Of a DNA stretch of 64,000 bases, positions 37,789 to 48,639 are shown piece by piece. The position numbers and the translations under genes are program-made. The stretch's first letter is position 1. Each line of letters starts with the position of its first letter. The stretch is from Ignavibacteria bacterium (GTDB lineage Bacteria; Bacteroidota; Ignavibacteria; Ignavibacteriales; Melioribacteraceae): positions 62,001 through 126,000 of the forward strand of contig VGVY01000001.1 of NCBI GenBank assembly GCA_016873835.1. The letters are read 5' to 3'. Below the pieces are notes generated by a model. It searched no databases. It had not been told where the DNA came from and was given only the letters and a program-made list of their open reading frames with translations.

Positions 37789-38643
37789 ATGAATAAAGAA
37801 GAATTATTAAATGACGCCTATCGTAACGCATTGCAATTTACAACATCCCATTATGAAAACTTTCCAGTCCTTTCATTTTTCATTCCAAAACATTTAAAAA
37901 AACATATCGCGATTATTTATCAATTTGCAAGGCAAGCTGATGATATTGCTGATGAAGGAAATTTTTCTATAGAAGAAAGATTGTATAAAATTCATATGTA
38001 TAGAGATGATTTATTTAAAACAGTAAATCATAATCCGCCAAGTGAATTTTGGAAAGCATTTCAATTTACTTGCCAGCAATTTTCTTTAACATATAAAAAT
38101 TTTTATGATTTATTGAGTGCTTTTGAACAAGATATTACAGTTATAAGATATTCCACTTATAATGATCTATTAGATTATTGCAAGAGATCTGCAAATCCAA
38201 TTGGGAGGATTATTTTAGAATTATTTAATTGCTCTAATGAAAAGAATAATGAATATTCTGATTTAATTTGTACTGCACTTCAATTAACAAATTTTTATCA
38301 AGATATTGCAGTAGATTTTAATAAGGGTAGAATATACATTCCAATTAAAGAAATGAAAGCGCATGGTGTAAATGAAAATCTATTTGAGGTAAAAGAAAAT
38401 AATGTTAATTTTAACAAGCTATTAGGTTCTCAGATCACAAGGACCAGATTTCTTTTTGAAGAAGGGAAAAAACTAATAGGGGTACTTCCTTTAAAACTCA
38501 GATACCAAATTAAGTTAACAATACTTAGTGGAATGGAAATTTTAAGTAAAATAGAAAAAGTAAATTTTGACATTTTCAGAAATAGACCAAAACTTTCTAA
38601 ATTTGATTTTATTAAATTGACTTTTAAAATGGCAGTGATGTGA
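37789..38643 (+). CDS. hpnC: Squalene synthase HpnC (hydroxysqualene synthase)
   Basis: 284 residues, all-helical trans-isoprenyl diphosphate synthase fold. Two aspartate-rich motifs are visible: ADDIADEG and NFYQDIAVD. Position first in hpnC-hpnD-hpnE supports assignment as HpnC, which turns presqualene diphosphate into hydroxysqualene. HpnC and HpnD are similar in sequence, so the split relies on gene order and motif details. It overlaps hpnD (ATGTGA-type junction). Confidence 0.88.
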   Translation: MNKEELLNDAYRNALQFTTSHYENFPVLSFFIPKHLKKHIAIIYQFARQADDIADEGNFSIEERLYKIHMYRDDLFKTVNHNPPSEFWKAFQFTCQQFSLTYKNFYDLLSAFEQDITVIRYSTYNDLLDYCKRSANPIGRIILELFNCSNEKNNEYSDLICTALQLTNFYQDIAVDFNKGRIYIPIKEMKAHGVNENLFEVKENNVNFNKLLGSQITRTRFLFEEGKKLIGVLPLKLRYQIKLTILSGMEILSKIEKVNFDIFRNRPKLSKFDFIKLTFKMAVM

Positions 38644-39485
38644 ATCTCGATAATCCAAAACAAATAGCAAAAGAAAGTAAAAGCAGTTTTTATTATGCAT
38701 TTTCTCTACTTTCAGCTCCCAAACGAGATGCCATGAATGCTGTCTATGCATTCTGTAGAAAAACTGATGATATTGTTGATGAAAGCAGTGAGTCAGACGA
38801 TATAAAATATGAGAAATTGAAAAAGTGGAGAATAGAATTTGAAAAATCTTTACATGGCAATTCAAACTATCCTTTGTTAAATAAAGTAGCATCAATTATT
38901 TCCCAATTTAACATTCCTCTTGATCCATTTTTTGAATTGATCCTAGGAATGGAAATGGATTTAAAACAGAAGAGATATTTAACAATTGAGGATTTAATAC
39001 AATACTGTTATAGGGTTGCATCTACTGTCGGCTTAATGTGTATTGAAATTTTTGGTTATAAAAATAGATCAGCAAAAGATTATGCTGTTAATCTTGGTTT
39101 AGCTATGCAAATGACAAATATTTTAAGAGATGTTGGGAAAGATGCAGAAAAGGGTAGAATCTATCTTCCACAAAAAGATTTAAGTCATTTTAATTATTCT
39201 GAATATGATTTATTAAATAAAAACTACAATCATTATTTTATTTCATTAATGAAATTTGAAACTGAACGAGCAAAGTTTTACTTCTCAAAAGCAAATAGCA
39301 ATTTGGATTTCGATGACAAGCCATCTTTATTCCCGGCTAGAGCAATGCAGCATATTTATTATAGACTGCTTAATAAAATTGAGCAATCGGATTTTAATGT
39401 TTTTGATGAGCGAATTAAAGTTAGTAAGTTTGAAAAAACTTCAATTGCATTTGGAGTGTGGGCAAAATATAGTTTAGTTTATTAA
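38640..39485 (+). CDS. hpnD: Presqualene diphosphate synthase HpnD
   Basis: 281 residues, squalene/phytoene synthase fold. Motifs DDIVDE and NILRDVGKDAEKGRIYLP fit HpnD, which condenses two farnesyl diphosphates to presqualene diphosphate. GTG start overlapping the hpnC stop by 4 bp, and its stop overlaps hpnE by 1 bp, so the three are coupled. A carotenoid phytoene synthase is the main alternative, but the neighbours favour squalene. Confidence 0.88.
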   Translation: MNLDNPKQIAKESKSSFYYAFSLLSAPKRDAMNAVYAFCRKTDDIVDESSESDDIKYEKLKKWRIEFEKSLHGNSNYPLLNKVASIISQFNIPLDPFFELILGMEMDLKQKRYLTIEDLIQYCYRVASTVGLMCIEIFGYKNRSAKDYAVNLGLAMQMTNILRDVGKDAEKGRIYLPQKDLSHFNYSEYDLLNKNYNHYFISLMKFETERAKFYFSKANSNLDFDDKPSLFPARAMQHIYYRLLNKIEQSDFNVFDERIKVSKFEKTSIAFGVWAKYSLVY

Positions 39486-40768
39486 TGAAGAAGATTGTTG
39501 TTATTGGAGGAGGTATTTCTGGATTAAGCGCTGCTGTCCTTCTCGCCGAAAAGAATTACGAAGTTACTTTGATCGAATCCTCACCTAAACTTGGTGGAAG
39601 AGCCTATTCATTTTACCATCCTAAGATAAATTCTATTATAGATAATGGTCAGCACTTGATGATGGGATGTTATACAAATACTCTATCTTTTCTTTCAAAA
39701 ATTGATTCAGCCGATTTAATAGAAATTCAAAAAAATATGAGTGTATGTTTTGTAAAAAAAAATGAGAGTGAATTTAATTTAGCTGTTTCAAATATATTTT
39801 ATCCAATAAACTTGTTATTTGCAATATTAAAATTTAATGCTATCAGCCTGAAATCTAGATTAAAGATTGTGGATTTATTTTTGGAATTGTGTTTTTGTTG
39901 GACATGCGACATAAAAGAATATTCAGTTGTTCAATGGCTGATTGAAAAAAAGCAAACAAGGGAAGCAATTCAATCTTTCTGGGAAATTATTTGTTTCGGC
40001 ACTCTTAATACTTCTATTGATAGAGCATCAGCTTCAATTTTTGCTGAGGTTTTGAAAAAAATATTTCTAGATGGGAATGATTCTACAAAATTTATTATTC
40101 CAAAGGTGGGTTTGTCTGAATTATATGTTGAAAAATGCAAGGAAAAATTAAAGAAAAAAAATAATATAATTAATACATCGGAAAAAGTGTTAGTGTTCGA
40201 ATACAGTAACTCATCATTAATTCGGGTTATAACAGATAAAAACACCTATTCTGAATTTGATCATGTTATCAGTTCTATACCATCTCATCAATTGATAAAA
40301 ATATTTAAGAATTCAAAAATACCAACCAAATGTCTTCCTGAACTCAAGTATTCACCAATTCTTAATGCTTTTATTTGGTTATCAAAGAATCCATTCACTA
40401 AAAAATTTTATGGGTTAATAGACTCAAAAATCCATTGGATCTTTAATCATGGTGAATACATCTCACTAACAATAAGTGCGGCAGAGGAGTTAATTTTATT
40501 GACAAATGATGAAATTTTCGAAATATTATATTCGGAGTTAGAGATATTTTTTTCTATTTTTAAAAAAGAATTAGTTACTAACTCAATTATTATAAAGGAG
40601 AAACGCGCAACTTTTATTTCTGATTCTGAATCAACAGCAAAAAGAGAAAATATTAAGTCCCCTTTTAATAATTTAATATTAAGTGGTGATTGGACAAATA
40701 CTGGATTACCATCAACTATTGAAGGTGCAGTGCAAAGTGCAATGACGGCTGTTGATTGTGTTTCATAA
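39485..40768 (+). CDS. hpnE: FAD-dependent hydroxysqualene reductase HpnE
   Basis: 427-residue flavoprotein amine oxidase-type. The N-terminal dinucleotide fold is VIGGGISGLSAAVLLAEKNY, with SPKLGGRAYSF just after it and the C-terminal ILSGDWTNTGLPSTIEGAVQSA typical of the desaturase/HpnE group. It reduces hydroxysqualene to squalene. ATG start overlaps the hpnD stop by one base. The downstream squalene-hopene cyclase is not in this window. Confidence 0.88.
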   Translation: MKKIVVIGGGISGLSAAVLLAEKNYEVTLIESSPKLGGRAYSFYHPKINSIIDNGQHLMMGCYTNTLSFLSKIDSADLIEIQKNMSVCFVKKNESEFNLAVSNIFYPINLLFAILKFNAISLKSRLKIVDLFLELCFCWTCDIKEYSVVQWLIEKKQTREAIQSFWEIICFGTLNTSIDRASASIFAEVLKKIFLDGNDSTKFIIPKVGLSELYVEKCKEKLKKKNNIINTSEKVLVFEYSNSSLIRVITDKNTYSEFDHVISSIPSHQLIKIFKNSKIPTKCLPELKYSPILNAFIWLSKNPFTKKFYGLIDSKIHWIFNHGEYISLTISAAEELILLTNDEIFEILYSELEIFFSIFKKELVTNSIIIKEKRATFISDSESTAKRENIKSPFNNLILSGDWTNTGLPSTIEGAVQSAMTAVDCVS

Positions 40769-40840
40769 TATTTTTTTAGATTGGATACTACTAATACTCA
40801 TTATTAACTAATAGATCTTATTGCTAACAACGGAGGAAAT

Positions 40841-42151
40841 ATGTCCGGATTAAAACAAAAACTTGAACAAAAAATTTTAGCTGAGCGTCCAAGAACTGAA
40901 AAACTAGTAAAGGAATTTGGAAATGTTAAGGCTGATGAGGTTAACATTGGACAAATAATTGGAGGTATGAGAGATATTAAGTGCTTAGTTACAGATATCT
41001 CTTATCTTGATCCTTTCGAAGGAATTCGTTTCAGAGGACTGACTATTCCTGAAGTATTAGAAAAATTACCAAAGGTAGAAGGACAAGAGATGCCTTTTGT
41101 AGAAGGCTTTTTTTATTTCTTGTTAACTGGAGAATTACCAACATCAAAAGAAGCTGACGATGTGCATGAAGAATTCAATGCAAGAAAAAAAGTACCAGAT
41201 TATGTGTTCAATATTCTTCGTGCTATGCCGGCTGATTCACATCCTATGACAATGTTTTCTGCTGCAATTCTTTCTATGAATCGTGATTCAATTTTTAAAG
41301 TCAAATATCATGAACATATTAAGAAGACTGAATATTGGCAATATTATTATGAAGATGCGATGAATCTTCTTGCTAAATTACCTGAGATTGCTGCTTTTAT
41401 TTATCGGTTGAAATATCGAGATGGAAAAATTATCGCGCCTGATCCAAAATTAGATTTTGGTGGAAACTTTGCTCATATGATGGGTATTCCAAAACCTTAT
41501 GACGATGTAGCAAGACTTTACTTCATTCTTCACAGCGACCACGAAAGCGGAAATGTAAGTGCTCATACCGGTCATTTAGTTGCAAGCGCATTATCTGATA
41601 TTTATTATGCGACTAGTGCTATGCTGAATGGTTTAGCTGGACCGTTGCACGGATTAGCAAATGAAGAAGTATTAAGGTGGATTCATGGTGTAGTTGAAAC
41701 TTTAGGTGGTAAAGTTCCAACTGAAGAAGAAATGAAAAAATTTGTTTGGGATACTTTAAAGACTGGAGTAATTCCTGGTTTTGGTCATGCTGTTTTAAGA
41801 AAAACTGATCCAAGGTACACTGCTCAAAGAGAATTTTGTTTGAAACACATGCCAGACGATTTATTATTTAAATATGTTGACTTATTATTTAAAGTTGTTC
41901 CTCCAATCTTACTTGAACAAGGAAAAGCAAAGAATCCATGGCCAAATGTTGATGCTCAATCTGGTGTTATTCAATGGTACTACGGAGTTAAGGAATATGA
42001 GTTCTATACTGTTCTTTTTGGAATAGGTAGAGCATTAGGTGTTTGTTCAAATATTATTTGGGCACGAGCTCTTGGTTATCCAATTGAAAGACCAAAATCT
42101 CTAACAACTACTATGTTGGAAAATATTGCTGCTGGAAAGAGTGTTGATTAG
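40841..42151 (+). CDS. gltA: Citrate synthase, mitochondrial-like type
   Basis: 436 residues. Catalytic residues are H270 in GPLHGLANEEV, H316 in GFGHAVLRKTDPRY and D371 in NVDAQSG. RGLTIPEVLEKLP and the GHAVLRKTDPRYTAQREF stretch resemble the eukaryotic/Geobacter type and not the proteobacterial GltA. It condenses oxaloacetate and acetyl-CoA at the entry of the TCA cycle (possibly reversible in some relatives). Strong Shine-Dalgarno GGAGG upstream of ATG. Followed by a clear terminator. Confidence 0.93.
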   Translation: MSGLKQKLEQKILAERPRTEKLVKEFGNVKADEVNIGQIIGGMRDIKCLVTDISYLDPFEGIRFRGLTIPEVLEKLPKVEGQEMPFVEGFFYFLLTGELPTSKEADDVHEEFNARKKVPDYVFNILRAMPADSHPMTMFSAAILSMNRDSIFKVKYHEHIKKTEYWQYYYEDAMNLLAKLPEIAAFIYRLKYRDGKIIAPDPKLDFGGNFAHMMGIPKPYDDVARLYFILHSDHESGNVSAHTGHLVASALSDIYYATSAMLNGLAGPLHGLANEEVLRWIHGVVETLGGKVPTEEEMKKFVWDTLKTGVIPGFGHAVLRKTDPRYTAQREFCLKHMPDDLLFKYVDLLFKVVPPILLEQGKAKNPWPNVDAQSGVIQWYYGVKEYEFYTVLFGIGRALGVCSNIIWARALGYPIERPKSLTTTMLENIAAGKSVD

Positions 42152-42178
42152 AAAAATGTATTCTTAAACTAATTAATG

Positions 42179-42208
42179 AAAGGCTGTCATTTATAGACAG
42201 CCTTTTTT
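42179..42208 (+). terminator. Rho-independent terminator of citrate synthase
   Basis: Stem AAAGGCTGTC/GACAGCCTTT, loop of 7 nt, then a six-T run. Ends 13 bp before the next start codon, so the next gene has almost no leader of its own. Confidence 0.88.
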
Positions 42209-42221
42209 ATATTTATGAGGA

Positions 42222-43163
42222 ATGGATAAAAAACTAGTTTATATAGTCTTTGCACTAAGCATATTAGTTATAGTTATTTCTGTAATTGCTGTTTTGAAAA
42301 TTAAAACTTTGGAAGAAAGTACCCCTCGGAGAATAATAGTCGAGTTAGAAAGAGGCCATCGAGAATTTATTCCGAAAGTACCTGAAGAAATGGATTTTTG
42401 TGGGGAGAAAGTTCCTCTTAATGTTCTTGATGTATTTGAACGAATGGAAAGGGAATTATTAGTTAATGTACATTGGTCATCAGCAACAATTCTCTATTTA
42501 AAAAGAGCCAATAGATGGTTCCCAATAATAGAATCAATTTTGGGAAAAAATAAAATTCCAAATGACTTCAAATATTTGGCAGTTATTGAAAGTGGACTGA
42601 CCAACGCTGTATCACCAGCTGGAGCAGTTGGATTTTGGCAATTCATGGCTCCAGCTGCAAAAAAATATGGCTTAGATGTAACTAAGGAAATCGATGAAAG
42701 ATATCATATTGAAAAATCAACTGAAGCGGCTTGTAAATACTTGAAAGAAGCTTATTCAAAATATGGAAATTGGACAATGGCAGCTGCTTCATACAATTAT
42801 GGAATTAATGGAATAGATAAGCAAATGGAGCGCCAATTATCAAACAATTATTATTCTCTTTATTTAGTAGAAGAAACAAGTAGATTCATTTTTAGATTAT
42901 TGGCAATAAAGGAAATTTTCAAAGATCCGCCTAAATATGGTTTTCAGTTAAATGAAGACGAGCTGTATCCACCAATTGAGACTAGGACTATTACTGTAAA
43001 AACAGCAATTAAAGATTTAGCAATATTTGCTAAAAGACATGGAGTTAACTATAAAGTCTTAAAAATTTTCAACCCATGGTTAAGGAATAATTTCCTACCA
43101 AATAAGAATAAAAAGACATATGATATAGTTATTCCGAAAGAGAGCGAGATTGAAATTTTATAA
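42222..43163 (+). CDS. Membrane-anchored lytic transglycosylase (SLT domain)
   Basis: 313 residues. One N-terminal TM helix (about residues 5-25), then an SLT lysozyme-like domain with catalytic Glu123 in AVIESGLTNAV and the SPAGAVGFWQFM and YNYGINGID stretches. The end (RHGVNYKVLKIFNPWLRNN..YDIVIPKE) looks like a LysM-like or related peptidoglycan-binding segment. It cleaves the glycan strands of murein with anhydro ends. Start ATG is preceded closely by GAGG, too close for a normal ribosome-binding site; no other in-frame start is near. Confidence 0.88.
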   Translation: MDKKLVYIVFALSILVIVISVIAVLKIKTLEESTPRRIIVELERGHREFIPKVPEEMDFCGEKVPLNVLDVFERMERELLVNVHWSSATILYLKRANRWFPIIESILGKNKIPNDFKYLAVIESGLTNAVSPAGAVGFWQFMAPAAKKYGLDVTKEIDERYHIEKSTEAACKYLKEAYSKYGNWTMAAASYNYGINGIDKQMERQLSNNYYSLYLVEETSRFIFRLLAIKEIFKDPPKYGFQLNEDELYPPIETRTITVKTAIKDLAIFAKRHGVNYKVLKIFNPWLRNNFLPNKNKKTYDIVIPKESEIEIL

Positions 43164-43231
43164 ATAATATAAAAAAGTTACACTTTGTTATTAATATTTA
43201 TAGACTTATGCAAAAATTTTTATATCTTTAA

Positions 43232-44890
<1,659 letters not shown>

Positions 44891-44891
44891 A

Positions 44892-46391
44892 TTGATAAAG
44901 AAAATTTGTTTTATATTCAGTGCACTATTTATAATTATTTCATCAACTCAAGCTCAGGGTATTCAATCACTTGCTGAACAAGGACTTCAAAAAGCATACA
45001 ATATGGAATTGAATGCCGCAGAAAAAATCTTTAATAAAATGATTGATCTTAAACCCGAACAGCCGGATGGATATTTTTACATTGCAAAAATTCACTTTTG
45101 GACTTACTTAGCCACACATGACCCAGGCGAATACCAAGTATTTTTAAGATTTGCAGAAATTGCAATTGAGAAAATCGAAAAGATTTTAAAAATTGATAAA
45201 AAAAATGTAAGAATATTATGTATGTCTGGTAATGTTTCATCCTATCAAGCTATGGCTTTTGCAACTAATGAATCTTCAGTTGATGCTTTCTGGGCAAGTA
45301 AAAGAGCAGTCTCAAACTTTGAGCAAGTTTTAGAACTCAATCCAAAATACTATGATGCTTATCTTGGATTAGGATTATTTGATTATGCAATGAGCTTTGT
45401 ACCAGATTTTCTAAAATGGGCTGTCAATTTAACTGGGTTATCCTCTGATAAGGCTAGAGGATTAAGGTACATTAAAACAGCATATCAAAAAGGTACAACT
45501 TCTAAAACTGAAGCTGCATTTCACCTTGCAAAAATCTATACTGATTACTTAGCAGATTATGATAGCTCCTATTTGTTCAGTAAATCATTAATTGCAAAAT
45601 ATCCAAATAATACTCTTTTTAGATATGTTCATGCTGTCAGTTTAATTCAAGACAGACAATATGAAAAAGCGATGGAATCCCTAAATTTCATTATTAGAAG
45701 TGATAATACTAAATTCCCACAGATTACAGCCTTAGCTAATTATCGAAAAGGGGAAATCTATTTTAAGAGGAACCAGTTTGCAAGAGCGGTTGATTTTTTT
45801 GATGCTTTTTTAGAGCAATCCAAAGAACTAGATTTAACTGGCATGGCTGCATATAGAATTGCTATATCTCATAAACATCTTAATAATGATACAGAATATC
45901 AAAAGTATTTAATTCAAGCAAAAAATGGGAATCAAGATATATTCGAGGATTCATACGCAAAAAGGAAGTCTGAATATTTTGTTAAAAATCCTATTGCTGA
46001 TATCGATCTCAAATTAATCAGATTTAAAAATTTTGTCGATAATAGAAGATACAAATCTGCTATCGATAGTGTGAAAATTTTGTTAAGTAATGAATTAAAT
46101 GAAAACCAAAAGGCAGAAGCCTTAACCGTTATATCAGAAGCCTCGTTGAATTTAAAGAAGTATGCCGATGCTGTAACTTATGCTGAAAATATTTTGACTT
46201 CCAAAACTGAAAATGAAAAATGGGTTTATCCTTATTCATATCTTATACAAGCAAAGGCTAATTATTATGTTAAAGAAAAGGAAGAAGCCTTAAGACTTTT
46301 GGAAATGGCAGAGGATGTTAATAGTCATGACTTTCAAGATTATATTCAATCGCAAATTGAGAACCTGAAAAGAAAGATTTCAAGGATGTGA
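44892..46391 (+). CDS. Exported TPR-repeat protein
   Basis: About 499 residues. The TTG at 44892, just after the pyrG stop, gives a signal peptide (IKKICFIFSALFIIIS) cut near residue 22 (STQAQ|G); the longer frame from a GTG inside pyrG would bury this signal. The mature part is a chain of tetratricopeptide-like helices (YDAYLGLGLFDYAM, ALANYRKGEIYFKRNQF, KKYADAVTYAENIL). It is likely a periplasmic scaffold or binding protein. No enzyme motif. Function unknown. Confidence 0.75.
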   Translation: MIKKICFIFSALFIIISSTQAQGIQSLAEQGLQKAYNMELNAAEKIFNKMIDLKPEQPDGYFYIAKIHFWTYLATHDPGEYQVFLRFAEIAIEKIEKILKIDKKNVRILCMSGNVSSYQAMAFATNESSVDAFWASKRAVSNFEQVLELNPKYYDAYLGLGLFDYAMSFVPDFLKWAVNLTGLSSDKARGLRYIKTAYQKGTTSKTEAAFHLAKIYTDYLADYDSSYLFSKSLIAKYPNNTLFRYVHAVSLIQDRQYEKAMESLNFIIRSDNTKFPQITALANYRKGEIYFKRNQFARAVDFFDAFLEQSKELDLTGMAAYRIAISHKHLNNDTEYQKYLIQAKNGNQDIFEDSYAKRKSEYFVKNPIADIDLKLIRFKNFVDNRRYKSAIDSVKILLSNELNENQKAEALTVISEASLNLKKYADAVTYAENILTSKTENEKWVYPYSYLIQAKANYYVKEKEEALRLLEMAEDVNSHDFQDYIQSQIENLKRKISRM

Positions 46392-46433
46392 CCTCCAAGA
46401 CCCCACTTTTCTTTAATATTTTCAATGGTTTTA

Positions 46434-46464
46434 TTGATTATTGATTCATATTTAGATAATTTTT
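46434..46464 (+). promoter_or_regulatory. Candidate promoter of the purN-to-pyrF run
   Basis: TTG (46434-46436), 20 bp, TAATTTTT (46457-46464), 20 bp before the purN ATG. The last base deviates from the TAnnTTTG form and the area is AT-rich, so chance cannot be excluded. Confidence 0.3.
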
Positions 46465-46483
46465 TTCGCAAATTAAAAAAGTT

Positions 46484-47095
46484 ATGTTAAATATCGCTCT
46501 ATTTGTTTCTGGAAGAGGTTCTAATCTTCACGCAATTATTGAAAAAGTATCTTCTAAAAAGATTTGCATTTGTGCATTAATCAGCGATAGAAAAGATTGT
46601 CTAGCTGTTAAATTTGCAGTAAGTAAAAATATTCCAGTTTATTTTGTAAGCAATAATGAAATTGAAGGATTTATTACTTATAATATTTTAATTGAAGAGC
46701 TTAAAAGAAAATCTGTTGGGTTAATTGTACTGGCTGGATTTCTTAAAAAGATTCCAGATCATTTTGTTGATGCATTTGAAAATATGATTATTAACATACA
46801 TCCGGCACTTCTACCAAAGTATGGCGGTTCGGGTATGTATGGTATGAATGTTCATAAATCTGTTTTTGAAGCAAATGAAAGAATTTCAGGTGCTACTGTT
46901 CATTTTGTAGATAAGATTTATGACCACGGTAATATTATTTTTCAGGAAAGTGTTGATATTTTAAATGCTAATAATCCTGAAGAAGTGGCAGAAATAGTTT
47001 TAAGAATTGAGCATAAAATTTTACCAATGATTGTTGAGAAGTTTGCTGACGGTAAAATTTCATTTATTAATAATCGAGTATTTATTAAAGAGTAA
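46484..47095 (+). CDS. purN: Phosphoribosylglycinamide formyltransferase PurN
   Basis: 203 residues. FVSGRGSNLHAI at the N-terminus, LAGFLKKIP, then the catalytic NIHPALLPKYGG and H-containing SGATVHFVD. It uses 10-formyl-THF to formylate GAR in purine synthesis. First gene of a tight run (18 bp to purH) that goes on to the cell-shape genes. Confidence 0.95.
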   Translation: MLNIALFVSGRGSNLHAIIEKVSSKKICICALISDRKDCLAVKFAVSKNIPVYFVSNNEIEGFITYNILIEELKRKSVGLIVLAGFLKKIPDHFVDAFENMIINIHPALLPKYGGSGMYGMNVHKSVFEANERISGATVHFVDKIYDHGNIIFQESVDILNANNPEEVAEIVLRIEHKILPMIVEKFADGKISFINNRVFIKE

Positions 47096-47113
47096 TTTTT
47101 TTACGGAGTCTGT

Positions 47114-48631
47114 TTGTTAAAGTATGCCCTCATCAGTGTGTCTGATAAGACGGATATTGTATTTTTTGCAAACGAGCTATATCATTTAGGATATAAAATT
47201 CTTGCCACTGGGAATACTGCCAGACTTCTTTCTGAAAATAATATTAATTGCATCGAAATTAGCAAGTTCACTTCATCCCCAGAAATTTTTTCTGGGAGAG
47301 TAAAGACTTTAAATCCAAAAATATTCGGTGGCATTTTAATGCGAAGAGGAAATGAATCTGATGTATCAGAGGCTGAAGAAAACAATATCTCTCCAATTGA
47401 TATTGTTTGTGTAAATTTATATCCATTTCCTCTAGTTGTGAATCGAGATGATGTTACTTTGGAAGAAAAAATTGAAAACATTGATATCGGAGGGCCAAGT
47501 TTAATTAGAGCTTCTGCAAAAAATTTTCAATCTGTTTCAATATTAACCAAGCCAGACCAGTATTCACAATTTCTTGATGAATTAAGAAAAGGTAGTGTAA
47601 GCATAGAAACTAGAAAAAAGCTAGCATATGAAGCATTTGCATACACATCATATTATGATACGCTCATTGCTAATTATTTGGAAAAGGAATTTAACCAGCC
47701 AATTACAGATTTAAGAATAAATCTAAAATCATTAGTGAATTTACGGTATGGAGAAAATCCTCATCAAACAGCACAACTTTTTGGCGATTTTGACAACTAT
47801 TTTGATATTCTTCATGGAAAAGAATTATCCTATAATAATATCGTTGATTTAACAGCTGCTGTTGAGTTAGTAAATGATTTACCTGATAATTCTTGTGCCA
47901 TAATCAAGCATACAAATCCATGCGGTGCTGCAGTCGGAAAGGATTCTACTGATTCTTACTTAAAGGCATTATCATGTGATCCGGTATCTGCATTTGGCGG
48001 CATTGTTGTTTTTAATTCTGTTGTTGATGATTCTTGTGCTTATAAATTAAATGAACTTTTTTTAGAAATTATTTGTGCTCCACAAATAAGTGAAAGTGCT
48101 TTTAAAATATTAATGGAGAAAAAGAATAGAAGAATTATAATTTGTAAAAAACAATTAAATAAAAACGAATTACATATAAAGAGTATTCCAGGAGGAATGC
48201 TTGTTCAGACTCAAGATGACTCTTGTAAAGAATCGATAAAATTAAATTGTGTAACTGAGAAAAAATGCTCTAAAGAGGAAATTGAAGAATTGAAATTTGC
48301 TTGGGCAGTATGTAAGCATACAAAGTCAAATGCAATTGTATTTACAAAAGATAGAAAAGTTATCGGAGTTGGAGCTGGACAAATGTCAAGAATTGATTCT
48401 GCAAAAATTGCCGCTGCAAAAGCTAAACACTTTGGCCATGATTTGAACGGGGCCGCTGCAGCATCTGATGCATTTTTCCCATTCGCGGATGGTTTATTAG
48501 AAATTATTTCGCATGGTATTAATTCTCTTATTCAACCTGGCGGTTCAGTTCGTGACGAAGAAGTAATCAAAACAGCAAATGAAAAAAATATTTCAATGGT
48601 ATTTACCGGAATTAGAAATTTTAAACACTAA
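47114..48631 (+). CDS. purH: Bifunctional AICAR transformylase/IMP cyclohydrolase PurH
   Basis: 505 residues. N-terminal IMP cyclohydrolase (ALISVSDKTDIVFFANEL, LATGNTA, VKTLNPKIFGGIL) and C-terminal AICAR transformylase (RYGENPHQTAQL, AIIKHTNPCGAA, SAFGGIVVFN, DAFFPFADG). Catalyses the last two steps of IMP synthesis. TTG start with a GGAG seven bases upstream. Eight bases separate its stop from mreB. Confidence 0.96.
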   Translation: MLKYALISVSDKTDIVFFANELYHLGYKILATGNTARLLSENNINCIEISKFTSSPEIFSGRVKTLNPKIFGGILMRRGNESDVSEAEENNISPIDIVCVNLYPFPLVVNRDDVTLEEKIENIDIGGPSLIRASAKNFQSVSILTKPDQYSQFLDELRKGSVSIETRKKLAYEAFAYTSYYDTLIANYLEKEFNQPITDLRINLKSLVNLRYGENPHQTAQLFGDFDNYFDILHGKELSYNNIVDLTAAVELVNDLPDNSCAIIKHTNPCGAAVGKDSTDSYLKALSCDPVSAFGGIVVFNSVVDDSCAYKLNELFLEIICAPQISESAFKILMEKKNRRIIICKKQLNKNELHIKSIPGGMLVQTQDDSCKESIKLNCVTEKKCSKEEIEELKFAWAVCKHTKSNAIVFTKDRKVIGVGAGQMSRIDSAKIAAAKAKHFGHDLNGAAAASDAFFPFADGLLEIISHGINSLIQPGGSVRDEEVIKTANEKNISMVFTGIRNFKH

Positions 48632-48639
48632 GGAGTAAA

